Assembly (NCBI RefSeq): GCF_029168945.1
Contig: NC_083604.1
Span: 35,769,686-35,833,685, forward strand
Origin: Cannabis sativa
Taxonomy: Eukaryota > Streptophyta > Magnoliopsida > Rosales > Cannabaceae
Direction of reading: 5' to 3'
Length of the DNA: 64,000 bases
Shown here: positions 12,047 to 21,272 of the stretch, piece after piece
How the letters are laid out: the number at the start of each line of letters is the position of its first letter
Position numbering within the stretch: the first letter of the stretch is position 1
Translations under genes and position numbers: made by a program
Notes under the pieces: model-generated
The model's input: the letters and a program-made list of their open reading frames with translations, nothing else
Database searches by the model: none
What the model was told of the DNA's origin: nothing

Positions 12047-12591
12047 TTTTCCACGAGTACAATCAACACAAGTATCCCAATCGAAGCATCGAGAGGAGGA
12101 AGTATTTCGGACTTAATTAAACGATCAACCCTTTCTCCGGAAATATGACCCAATCTTTTGTGCCATAACAATAAGGATGTTTCCTTAATATGAGGTCTTT
12201 TACCCACAGTATTCACAACATTAAAAGAGGAATCTAAAGGAGCCAATGACAACTTGTAAAGACCATCAGAATAAAAGCAATTTCCAATAATTCGAGAGTC
12301 AAGCATAATGTCAACATTATCATTTGCAAAATGAAAAGAATATCCTTGTTTAACCAAAAGCGGAAGCGAAACTAAATTCCTTTTAAAAGTAGGAACATAA
12401 AAAGTATTGTTCAGAATAATCTTATCACGAGACTGTAATTCAAGAATAAATGTTCCAACATAGATAACGTCAACTCCAACATCATTGCCCACTTTAAGCT
12501 TGGACTCCCTCTCACTTGGCTTCCTGAGATCCCTTAGCCCCTGTAAGGAAGCGAAACATGAACGGTAGCACCACCTTTGTCTAACCACCAA
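12043..12591 (-). pseudogene. copia protease and GAG-pre-integrase region
   Basis: Begins just after a WWLDKGGATVHV reading, which corresponds to the aspartic protease site but shows D-K-G-G instead of D-T/S-G. The GAG-pre-integrase block follows (LLWHKRLGHISGERVDRLIK), which normally contains the zinc-binding His/Cys pairs. The downstream cysteines are out of frame. Not functional as read. Confidence 0.88.
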
Positions 12592-12689
12592 GAATCAATA
12601 GGAACATCAACTAGATTAGATTCAAAACAAACACATGCCAATGGATTACACGATTGTGCTTGCTTCTTTTCTAACCAAGTCTTAAATTT

Positions 12690-12750
12690 GTGACGATCAT
12701 TCTCCGATGCCCCAATTTTTCACAAAAGTAACACTTCACATTATAGTATT
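12690..12750 (-). pseudogene. copia zinc-knuckle remnant
   Basis: The reverse complement encodes KCYFCEKLGH and then loses phase. This is the start of the CCHC nucleic-acid-binding knuckle that follows gag. Confidence 0.7.
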
Positions 12751-12825
12751 TGGACTTTCCGTTGTTATTCTTCTGTTTATTCTTATGCTCCTTACCATTA
12801 CCATTGTTTTGTAGCACCATCATTT

Positions 12826-13545
12826 TTATTCTTGAATTTTCCTTTTCCTTTGTTGGGCTTCGAGGTGAGAAACATAGTTAGCGAGATTCATTCTTCTCCC
12901 TTTTAAGCTTGCTTTCTTCGACCACACACTCGAGAAATTAGGTCGGCCCCGATAGTCCATGTTTGATTGTAAGTGTTGTAGGTTTGTCTTGATAAGGTGA
13001 AAGAGGCGGGGAAGAGCATGAAGAGCTCGATGAATAATGAAAGAGTCAGGGAGAGGAATATTATGATCTTTTAACTTGGACTGAACATTCACCAATTTCA
13101 GAATAAAATCTCGCACTCCTTTTAATTCATCATACTTAATGGTTGTCATTTCATCCATAAGATGTCCAGCTTCAGCGTTTTCACCAGTGTCGTATAATTT
13201 TTCTACCGCATTGAAAAACTCTTTGGCATTTGTAGTGTCTGGCAAACCACTCAATAGATGTTCAGGAATGGATCTTTTCATAGTAAGAAGACTAAGTCGA
13301 CTTGACTTTTCCCATTGTGCATGATGAGTTCTCTCGGCATTGTCTTACCGGAGTCGAGTAAGTTCGACGAGTTTTTCTTCTCGTAGGCACAAGTCCATAT
13401 CCATTATGCCTAAAGTAAATTCCACATCTCGTTTCCATGTCTTGTAGTTGGAAGCATTCAAAATATGGATGGAAGCATTATTGTTGTTCACGTAAAAGGA
13501 GACCGAAAATTCAAAAATTAAAACTTGAATAAGCAATATGAGCAA
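12826..13545 (-). pseudogene. copia gag (UBN2 type, broken)
   Basis: 13345-13545 starts the gag with LNASNYKTWKRDVEFTLG. 12826-13281 continues with AKEFFNAVEKLYDTGENAEA, TIKYDELKGVRDFI and LPDSFIIHRALHALP, typical of copia gag capsid-like proteins. Two frames are used, so at least one indel lies between 13281 and 13345. Confidence 0.88.
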
Positions 13546-15011
13546 TGTATTAGAAAATATTGTAGAATCAACTCAGTCATTATAAACTCCCCTTTGGGGT
13601 GAGAATATAACACACACATGATCTACCTTCATGAAGTTAACAACAAAGAAAAAATACATATCATTTAAGAATTTTATTACCTTTGGGCAAATAAATTTCT
13701 TAAAAAAATATGTATTAATTCAAGCAAAAAAATAATAATAAATTTATATATTTAAATTATTACCTTTGGGCAAATAATTAAAATATATACATTTAATATT
13801 AACTCACTTCATGGAATGTGAACTAATATATGTAAATACTACCTTTGGGCAAGTAATTACACATATAGTCAACCAAAAATATAATATTTTCTTCAACATG
13901 TGAAATTTGGTGATAAAACAATCATTGAAAATTAATAATTTTCAACCAAATTTCCAAAAGAGATATATAATTGCTTTTATTATATTGATAATAAAAAAAT
14001 AAAGTGTCCACCATAACACATTATTTTTATATCAAATAATCAAGTTTTATAACTTTAGAACAACAATTAATGGAAAAATGTGAAATAAAGAATATTGGTG
14101 GAGATTACATAGTCAAGATAAATTAAACAAGAGAGTGACTATGTCTTATGGAACGAGAAGAAACCCAAAAATTTTTCTATGATTTACGGATTTTGAAAAA
14201 TCATCAAAAATTATTTTTAATAATTTTTTAACTGCATAATTATCATTAAAATAATAATAATTATTAAACGGCGTCAAAAAATTAATTAAAAATCATAGAA
14301 AAATCAGAAATTAAATTCTAATAACGCTGAAAAAAAAAATCGTCGAAAACGGACCTCCCAGCCGGCCCCACGCGCCCCCACGCGCCGCCTGCGCGAGTGG
14401 GCTTCGCGGCTGGGAGTTGTCTTCAAGCTCCGGCGGTTGCACAATTCGGGTCGACGACCGGTTCGGCTGATCAAGTCCGTTTCCGGCCAAAAAATCGACG
14501 AAAACACGCGATTCTTGATGGGTTTTGTTCGGGAATCGATTTCTAATCAATCTAAGTGTCTAATTTCGGCTATTAATTGCTAAAAAACAATAGATCTAAA
14601 GAAAAGTTATCCAAAAATAAAGAACATAAAAAAAAAATTGATTTGGAATATCAAACTTAATTACAATACAAAATTAATCATTTAAGAACATTCATAAACA
14701 ATTAATAATGAGATATCTATAATCAATTTTAGAGTAAAAACCATAAAATCAAAATACACAATTATAATTTCACATTATAATCATATAAACCCTAAAACTT
14801 TAAAATTAAAATTCTCTTAATATACATAATGATTTCATGCATATAATATATCAATAGAACGAGAATTTAATGATAAACAAAACCCCTAAAGTTTTAAGAT
14901 TAATAAACAAAAAATTGCACATAAAATAATAACGAAATTCATATGTAATTATGGATAATTAACACATGCAAATTAATTATACTAATTATAGGTTCTAAAT
15001 CATATACAATA
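13546..15011 (-). other. copia leader (5' untranslated region)
   Basis: About 1.5 kb of leader between the primer binding site and gag. It holds three spaced copies of ATTACCTTTGGGCAAATAA or a close variant (13676, 13759, 13838) and a sharply GC-rich island at about 14340-14470 in otherwise AT-rich sequence. Open frames over the island overlap each other and look like no known protein. Confidence 0.65.
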
Positions 15012-15026
15012 GGCAATCTGATACCA
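15012..15026 (-). other. Primer binding site, initiator tRNA-Met
   Basis: The minus strand reads TGGTATCAGATTGCC two bases after the LTR end. Its first ten bases equal the standard plant initiator-Met PBS. Confidence 0.88.
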
Positions 15027-15028
15027 CA

Positions 15029-15514
15029 TGTTATATAAATTAACAATTAACCCAAGATCTATTTGTATATAACATAGAACACAATAATAAGATATAATAA
15101 TTAGGTATGTGTACCTGATTGATCCATAGCAATTATCTCTGATTGATCCACAGCAGTTACTCCAATTTGATAGTGCAATACTATCAACTAAGTCTTCCTC
15201 CCTAGATCTCTAAATCGAAAGCAGTTTATTTTCTCTGATTATCAAAAGGTATACAATTGTGATGAGACAATATGTATTTATAGAGTTAGGGAGTGATTTA
15301 GATTACAAACCCTAGTTAGGTGGGCTCGCTCATCAAAGGCTTCGATCACTGAAAAGCCACATACTTCGCTTCACCTAGACTTTACTCACAGATGCTAAGC
15401 CCATTAACAATTGATCACCAACAACATGGGCTAACACAGCAAAGAACTATCCAATCAACCCAAGTTTTAATAAAACCAATAAAATTTAATGTAAGCCCAA
15501 ATAAAAGTCTAACA
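15029..15514 (-). repeat. 5' LTR of copia element
   Basis: A 486-bp LTR with TGTTATAT at its left edge and GTCTAACA at its right edge (minus strand TGTTAGAC to ATATAACA). A minus-strand TATA box (rc of TATTTATAG) lies near 15273. Confidence 0.93.
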
Positions 15515-15526
15515 TCTTCTTCATTA

Positions 15527-15922
15527 TACTCAAGTTTAGGATGAATATTACTATTTTCATCTTCTCACCAAGCATGCAAGCAAAGTATAGTACATGACAC
15601 AAAACAAAACAAAAATTATATAGTACAAGTGGTAGTACAGTTGACAATTCAAGCATTTCTTATATATAAATAATACAAAAATTTTGATCGAATATTTTAC
15701 TTAAATAAAAAAAGAAAAGGAATAATTGAAGGGCAAATGGTGGTAGTAGTAGTACACATGCCTCCAACGACATGTTATCTAAATTTATTAATACTATAAA
15801 CTCACGAGTCAATGACATTAACATTATAAAAGGCCTCCTTAGTGGAAATAACATAAACCATAAAGAAAATAAAAATAACATTTCTCTTTAAGACGAAAGA
15901 CATAAACTAATCACTAAGAGAG
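15527..15922 (+). promoter_or_regulatory. Upstream region of the small secreted peptide gene
   Basis: About 400 bases of non-repetitive sequence between the copia element and the ATG. TATAAAAG at 15825-15832 predicts transcription from about 15857 and a leader of about 65 bases. No ORF on either strand is credible. Confidence 0.6.
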
Positions 15923-16147
15923 ATGGGTTTTCAGGTCAATTTAGCTTCTTTGGTTGCTTGTTTGGCCCTATGTTTCCTGGTGGCTGCTGCACACGAAGGT
16001 CACAATCACACCCCTGGCATGGACATGACTCCTTCGCCTCAGCCTCATGATCATGGTGCCAACCATGGCAGCATCGCGTATCCCTCTTTCATGGTCGGAG
16101 TTTTTGCTCTTGCTTTCCCCTTTCTTGCATTCTGGCAAAGAGCCTGA
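15923..16147 (+). CDS. Small secreted His/Met-rich peptide, arabinogalactan-peptide-like
   Basis: A 74-residue protein. Residues 1-23 form a signal peptide ending in the small residues VAAA. The mature part starts HEGHNHTPGMDM, continues with TPSPQPHDHGANHG, and is followed by a hydrophobic tail (about residues 55-71) ending WQRA. Signal peptide, a short Pro/Ser/Thr-containing core and a C-terminal hydrophobic segment suit a GPI-anchored AG peptide. However, only a few prolines (the T-P, S-P, Q-P series) are candidates for glycosylation, and no clear GPI cleavage site is certain. The core holds seven histidines and two methionines within about 26 residues, like metal-binding segments of copper transporters, so it could bind copper or zinc. 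The single exon has a TATA box at 15825. I do not recognise a named orthologue. Confidence 0.82.
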   Translation: MGFQVNLASLVACLALCFLVAAAHEGHNHTPGMDMTPSPQPHDHGANHGSIAYPSFMVGVFALAFPFLAFWQRA

Positions 16148-16787
16148 GCTCTTTTCTTTCTTTCTTTCTTCTCTTCCAGAAGTTTATTCTGTTTTTCATC
16201 TTACCATACATTTCTCGGAATAATAATACTTATACATGTACATGTACATGCCTTCTTATTATGTCATTGTTTATGTTACATGTTATCTTTTTTATGTTCT
16301 TTCCTTTCTAAACTTATGAGTTCGTATATATTTTAATGAATTCTTTTGATGAACTTTCCATGACATGATCAATGTCTAATAGTACAGCTGTAATTGTTTA
16401 ATGAAATATTGGAATTTATGAACAGGGCCGGCATTTATTAACACAACAACATTTAGTAAACTAGTATATAGCATGACTTTGAGAGAAATATACGTGTCTA
16501 ATTTTACAATAAACGAGTATTATAAGTTTAACTTTGTGGGTTAAATCTGAGAGTAATGAAACAGAAAAAGCTGAATGTACTGGTACTGCTGTCCAAATGG
16601 GATGCACATCCCCGGATCACGTGAAAAATAAATAGCTCCTATCGTTTAATTTTGTGCTTAAAAACAAGAATAAAGCAAAATTTTCCCATAAAGATCAAAT
16701 GACGATTCACATTTCCTTTACCTCAACATATATATAAATATAGATTGTCTACCTTACACTGTTTTTCCAATTATTTCTGCTGATGCG
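16148..16787. other. 3' flank of the peptide gene
   Basis: Contains AATAATAA-type polyadenylation signals around 16219 and a TACATGTACATGTACATG run near 16234. No gene or repeat boundary was recognised. Confidence 0.5.
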
Positions 16788-17491
16788 TGTTGATGTGATT
16801 TTTCATCAACTAATCTAAGAATATTATAAACTATAAGGATTAGACTCAGATTATATGATAGTGATTTTTATAATGGTTCACCCTTTAGATGTGAGAGTAA
16901 TGGGCTAGTCCACTTGTTATTTTTATTGATTAATACTCAAATACACCAGATTTATGTTCTCACAAGTCTGTTTGAGTGATTACAACAGACGAGATCTCTA
17001 CTCTAGTAGAGATCTCTTTAGTGTCTCTGTAAATGATATCAGAAGACTTAAAGTAAAACTATTGCTTCGGTAAGGACTAAAAATTTTGGAAATGTGAGGA
17101 AGTCGTCCTCTCAATTGTTAATTTTTATGGTCTATATTAGAGTTATAAAAGCGGAAGCAAAATTTTGATAAAATAATTTTTATCCAATATGAACCATAAT
17201 TCCAAAAATCTCAACATAATGTATATAGATTAAATCCAACTTATTGAAAGAAATTTAATTACCTCTTGATGCCTATTAGAGTATCCTTGATTCTTTTCGT
17301 ATAACAATCGAACATTCAATCCAAGAACTTGATTGAAGAATCCACACCTTGATCTTTCAAGCTAGCCTCAACACTTACGAATAGAGTGGGCTATTAGGCT
17401 TGGCCCACTTTATCATTAATGATGGTCCCACTGATGGGTCTTAAATTCTGACTTGGAATCCGCGTGTTCAATGCCGAAAATACGGATAACA
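16788..17491 (-). repeat. 3' LTR of a decayed Tat-like Ty3/gypsy element
   Basis: On the minus strand, AAAGCTTGGGGGTAAA (17492-17507) is a polypurine tract. The same form, GGCTTGGGGGGTAAA, precedes the 3' LTR at 63794. It is followed by TGTTATCCG, and the other end is ATCACATCAACA at 16788, giving about 704 bp with TG and CA ends. No partner LTR is in the window. Confidence 0.6.
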
Positions 17492-18590
17492 TTTACCCCC
17501 AAGCTTTCAGAATATTGCACGTGGTCATAGCTTGCTCTAATCTCTTAATTTGGACTTATGGAAATTGGAGAACGAAGTAGTGATATTTCACAGGCTACTC
17601 ATCCACGGAAGCTAACTTCCACTTGTGATAATGATATGTCCACGTGGCAGTCGAGTGTGTGACAAGGCGCGACTATCGAGGAGTCATCTTCCAAGAACGA
17701 CTATGCTTTGACAGGTGTTCAATTTCTAGAATGAAATTCAGAAAAGGATAATCTTCATCATTGCTTCATGCCTTTATTATGGCGAGCATTAAAAGCTAGG
17801 ATACACATAGATTGTACATCTCCCTGATTGTTGGATAGAAGGTGTGCTTTTGGAGAATAAATCGTGGTTTCCCCTAACTTCTTCAAGTAGATCGCCTTTT
17901 TGGGTATAAATAACCCTGGTGACCTTCAGTTACCACTTTTATCTTCTTTTCCAAATTTTCAATCTTTCAAATCACACAAATCTTCTTACCACTCCCAAAA
18001 CTTCGAATCGCCTTCAAGGAGAATCCCTTTTTACCAATTTGGAAAATGTCGTGGACTTCTGTCTTCACTTACTATTGAGAATTAGATCATGAGAATACCC
18101 TCATCTTCCTTCTCCATTGATTAGGACGGCTACAACAAAGGAGATCACAAGCTTGGATTTTGGAGCAAAAATCGACTCGTTGATTGTCGCAGCTTCTCAT
18201 CTTCGAGAAAGGTGCAATCAACTTCCTGAGACAAACCCAACAATAATCAACTTAACATCTCCATTATCAACATCAAGTATGCTATTTTCATTTATGGAAT
18301 GCATTTTTTTGAATTTGTTGTTTTGAATTGTATGTGCATGCTCTGTTCTGGGATGAGAATAGGGTTTCTTCCGTAGGTGGAGATGACCACCACTATCTAG
18401 GGTTCGTGAACAGGATAGGGGTTTCTTACTTTTATTTGCTTACATAAGACTTTTTATCTCGATTTTTCGGTTTTTATTAAGTCTCAGTTGGCACAGGTGA
18501 GGTACAGGCTTGAAAAATATATTTTCTCAGGATAAGCCAAACACGACCCTTATATCAAAGTAGGATAGAAGATCAATACTTCACCGATCA
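17492..18590 (+). pseudogene. Remnant of Tat internal 3' region with antisense promoter
   Basis: Directly inside the LTR at 16788-17491. Like the two better preserved Tat elements, it has a + strand TATA box (TATAAATA, 17905-17912) pointing away from the LTR. A C/T- and A-rich leader follows, with short open frames at 17900-18085 and 18117-18326. These frames resemble no protein I know. I read this as the decayed start of the antisense gene seen at 28100-31135 and 59574-63350. Confidence 0.45.
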
Positions 18591-19117
18591 GGGTTTGTTT
18601 GGTTGGTCATTTAAAAACTCATATTTAACTCATTTTTAGTTGTTTAATTTTTTTTTAAGGCCGAACCAAATACAACCCTTATCCTTAAATTTATCTATTT
18701 TCATCTCTCAAGTGCTAAATAAAAAAATAGATAAAATGTCTCAACGTACTTTTTATTTTTTTTCAAGTATAAAAAGTGGAAAAAAAATCTTCTAATGTAT
18801 ATATAAATATTTTATACAGTTAAGTATAATGTAAAAATTTCTATAATTAGAGCATTATTTCTCCAATTGTATGCAGTAACTTGTTGTATTAATCTTTTCT
18901 ATATTTCTGTACTAAGGAGACGCGCGTGTATTGTGGTCATCATTCCCTTAATTATATGCAATGCTTTCTAGTTGTACCTGATCATTTCTAGTTAAGGAAT
19001 ACGAACATATTTTTCATTCCTTTAATTAGTTCTTTTTTTTTTTGAAACATTTAATTAGTTCTTTTAAATTAACATACAAAAAAGTTTTAACTCCTTGGTT
19101 CGAGTTGGCCATGGCTT
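18591..19117. other. Upstream sequence of the peroxidase gene
   Basis: AT-rich, low-complexity in places (T runs near 18645 and 19030). No gene or transposon with both ends was identified. Confidence 0.5.
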
Positions 19118-19119
19118 TA

Positions 19120-19127
19120 TATATAAA
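19120..19127 (+). promoter_or_regulatory. Candidate TATA box of the peroxidase gene
   Basis: TATATAAA inside a longer TA-rich run. It would give a start near 19150 and a leader of about 210 bases that is pyrimidine-rich near the ATG. Confidence 0.5.
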
Positions 19128-19362
19128 TATAATATATATACATACGTAGGAGGGGAAATGCAAAACATTCCGAGTACATGGACAGAAAATGACTCTCTTC
19201 CTCTCCCTCCAAAATCCAAATATAAACATTCTTTCTCCTATAAACCCTCTCCTCCACAATCCCATCTCCTTATTTTCTTAACTCCAACTTCCAAAAGAAA
19301 CGAACCCATAAAAGAAAAGCAAGCTCAATTCCCATTTCTCTAATCTCCCAAGACAGCGAGCC

Positions 19363-20370
19363 ATGGCTTCTTCCTATTTCATTCCCTTACTCCTCTCCCT
19401 CTCCCTCCCTATCCTCACCTTCTTTCCCTCCACAACACTATCAAAGCTCACCCCAAACTACTACCAAAAAAGCTGCCCGAAATTCCCCGACATCGTACGG
19501 CAGATTGTACAGGAAAAGCAATCGGTGGTCCCAACCACAGCTGCCGCCACTCTCCGCCTCCTCTTCCATGATTGCCTCGTCGAAGGCTGCGACGCCTCCA
19601 TCCTCATCGCCTCCAATGCCTTCAACAAGGCTGAGCGAGATGCTGAAAACAACCTCTCTCTCTCCGGCGATGGTTTTGACGTCGTGACGCGTATCAAGAC
19701 CGCTCTTGAGCTTCAATGTCCCGGCATTGTGTCGTGCTCAGATATTCTAGCAACTGCTGCCCGGGACTTGATCACCATTGAAGGCGGGCCTTATTATCCC
19801 GTTAGGCTCGGCCGGAAAGACGGACTTGTGTCGAAAGCTGAATTAGTAGAAGGGAAACTTCCAAGGCCGAAGATGCCATTGACGCAGCTCATTGCCCTTT
19901 TCGCTTCCAAGAAATTCACCGTGCAAGAGATGGTGGCATTGGTCGGCGCACACACAATTGGGTTCGCGCATTGCTCGGAATTTAGCAATAGAATCTACAA
20001 TTTTAGTAAAAAAACTAAGGTTGATCCGGCTTACAATCCCAAATACGCAGAAGGGTTGAGGAAACTTTGCTCAAATTACACCAAGGACCCATCGATGTCG
20101 GCTTTCAACGATGTGATGACACCCAACAAGTTCGATAACATGTACTACAAGAACTTGCAGAGAGGGCTGGCGCTGTTGGCTTCGGACCAAGCTTTGGCTG
20201 TGGACAAGAGAACTAGGCCTCACGTGGACTTGTACGCTACCAACCAGACCAAGTTCTTTCAGGATTTTGCTCATGCTATGGAGAAGCTTAGTGTTTATAA
20301 GATTAAGACGGGTAGGAAGGGAGAGGTGAGACGTAGATGTGATGCCTTTAATAATTTGAAAACTGCTTAA
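19363..20370 (+). CDS. Class III secretory peroxidase (intronless, PER31/41/63 group)
   Basis: A 335-residue heme peroxidase that oxidises phenolics and other substrates with H2O2 in the apoplast or vacuole. Residues 1-27 are a signal peptide. The mature protein starts KLTPNYYQKSC. Distal-side residues are Arg65 and His69 in RLLFHDC. The proximal heme ligand is His197 in VALVGAHTIGFAHC. Cysteines 38, 71, 76, 119, 125 and 204 fit the conserved disulfides. Sites NLS, NFS, NYT and NQT are possible N-glycans. A single exon, the SGDGFDVVTRIKTALE block and the late FNDVMTPNKFDNMYYKNL block match the intronless Arabidopsis PER31/41/63 group rather than the four-exon majority. The distal motif reads HDCLVEGCD where most members have HDCFVNGCD. 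The start is the first ATG, in good context (GCCATGGCT). Intact. Confidence 0.96.
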   Translation: MASSYFIPLLLSLSLPILTFFPSTTLSKLTPNYYQKSCPKFPDIVRQIVQEKQSVVPTTAAATLRLLFHDCLVEGCDASILIASNAFNKAERDAENNLSLSGDGFDVVTRIKTALELQCPGIVSCSDILATAARDLITIEGGPYYPVRLGRKDGLVSKAELVEGKLPRPKMPLTQLIALFASKKFTVQEMVALVGAHTIGFAHCSEFSNRIYNFSKKTKVDPAYNPKYAEGLRKLCSNYTKDPSMSAFNDVMTPNKFDNMYYKNLQRGLALLASDQALAVDKRTRPHVDLYATNQTKFFQDFAHAMEKLSVYKIKTGRKGEVRRRCDAFNNLKTA

Positions 20371-20778
20371 TCTCAATTCAAAACACAAGAGGACCCCTCG
20401 CATTTCGTTTTTATTTATCTTGTTATAACATTTTTTCTTCTTTACAAATTAAATTACATAAGAAACATGGAGGAATATTTTACCATGTTTTTAACTGTAA
20501 CCGCTTCAGAAAATAGGAGGTTTGCATTTTTATGTGGTAAGTACTGTTATCACCCACCTAGTTTAGCAAAAAAAAAGTACTGTTATAACCTTTTTCAATT
20601 GATAGCAACTGTTAGTTTTTACAACGCAAGTCGGGTTGGCAATTTATCCGTCACCCAAAATATTGCTGATCATCAAAGTAACTAGGTAGAGATGAATACA
20701 TCTTTCAATACATGGAACCAATAATCAGGATTAAGTCGAGAAAAGTGTAAATATGGGGCGAAAATGATTAATAACCTT

Positions 20779-20813
<35 letters not shown>

Positions 20814-21272
20814 TAGAATGATTGGCTTTCTAATAACTACAGCAAATTGTAAGACGATAAGAAGCTAATACTACATATGAGTTAAAGACATACGGGCACA
20901 TTTCTCCACTTTCCTTATCCCAAAAATACAAGAAATAAATGAGGCAACGTATGGGCCTCCCATGAATAATTTACGAGATTTACATGTGTAATAGATGCGG
21001 AATACCAAGGAAAAATAAACAAAGACATCAAAAAATACAAGAATTTTACAATAACGAGTTGTTGTCTGTAGTAAAGCGCCATTTTCTTCTGAATGTCTCT
21101 CTGAGACTCGAACTCCACCTTGTACTAGGTCTGCATGGATGTGAGATCACCCCAAACAAATGAGCTTTCCCTGTGGAACTTAAACTAAACCCCAACGTCC
21201 TATAAGCCTAAATGAAAAAGGGGAAGGTCCAATTCGTTTTAACAGAAAGGGTCTCAAAACTCTCACATGATA
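20371..21272. other. Interval between convergent peroxidase and DnaJ genes
   Basis: Holds the 3' flanks of both genes. A run of 28 A residues lies at 20786-20813. No further gene is seen; short open frames here are not conserved-looking. Confidence 0.55.
20786..20813 (+). repeat. Poly(A) homopolymer run
   Basis: Twenty-eight consecutive A residues. It could be a microsatellite or the tail of a retroposed sequence, but no flanking target duplication was found. Confidence 0.7.

Larger units (their letters stand above)
8183..15514 (-). mobile_element. Degraded Ty1/copia retrotransposon with both LTRs
   Basis: A 7.3-kb element on the minus strand, ordered from the right as 5' LTR (15029-15514), primer binding site, long leader, gag, zinc knuckle, protease, integrase, reverse transcriptase, RNase H, polypurine tract and 3' LTR (8183-8655). 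Integrase before RT is the Ty1/copia order. Frameshifts and stops break every gene, so it cannot make its own proteins as given. The lineage within copia was not assigned. Confidence 0.95.

Noticed and set aside
14304..14550. Overlapping open frames over a GC-rich island
   Set aside because: They lie in the copia leader, overlap in two frames and match no protein; openness follows from base composition.
18592..18678. Possible small MITE with GGGTTTGTTTGGTT ends
   Set aside because: The inverted ends are imperfect and no target duplication is visible.
20467..20685. 72-codon open frame downstream of the peroxidase
   Set aside because: Low-complexity, no family resemblance, and it lies in the 3' flank of the gene.
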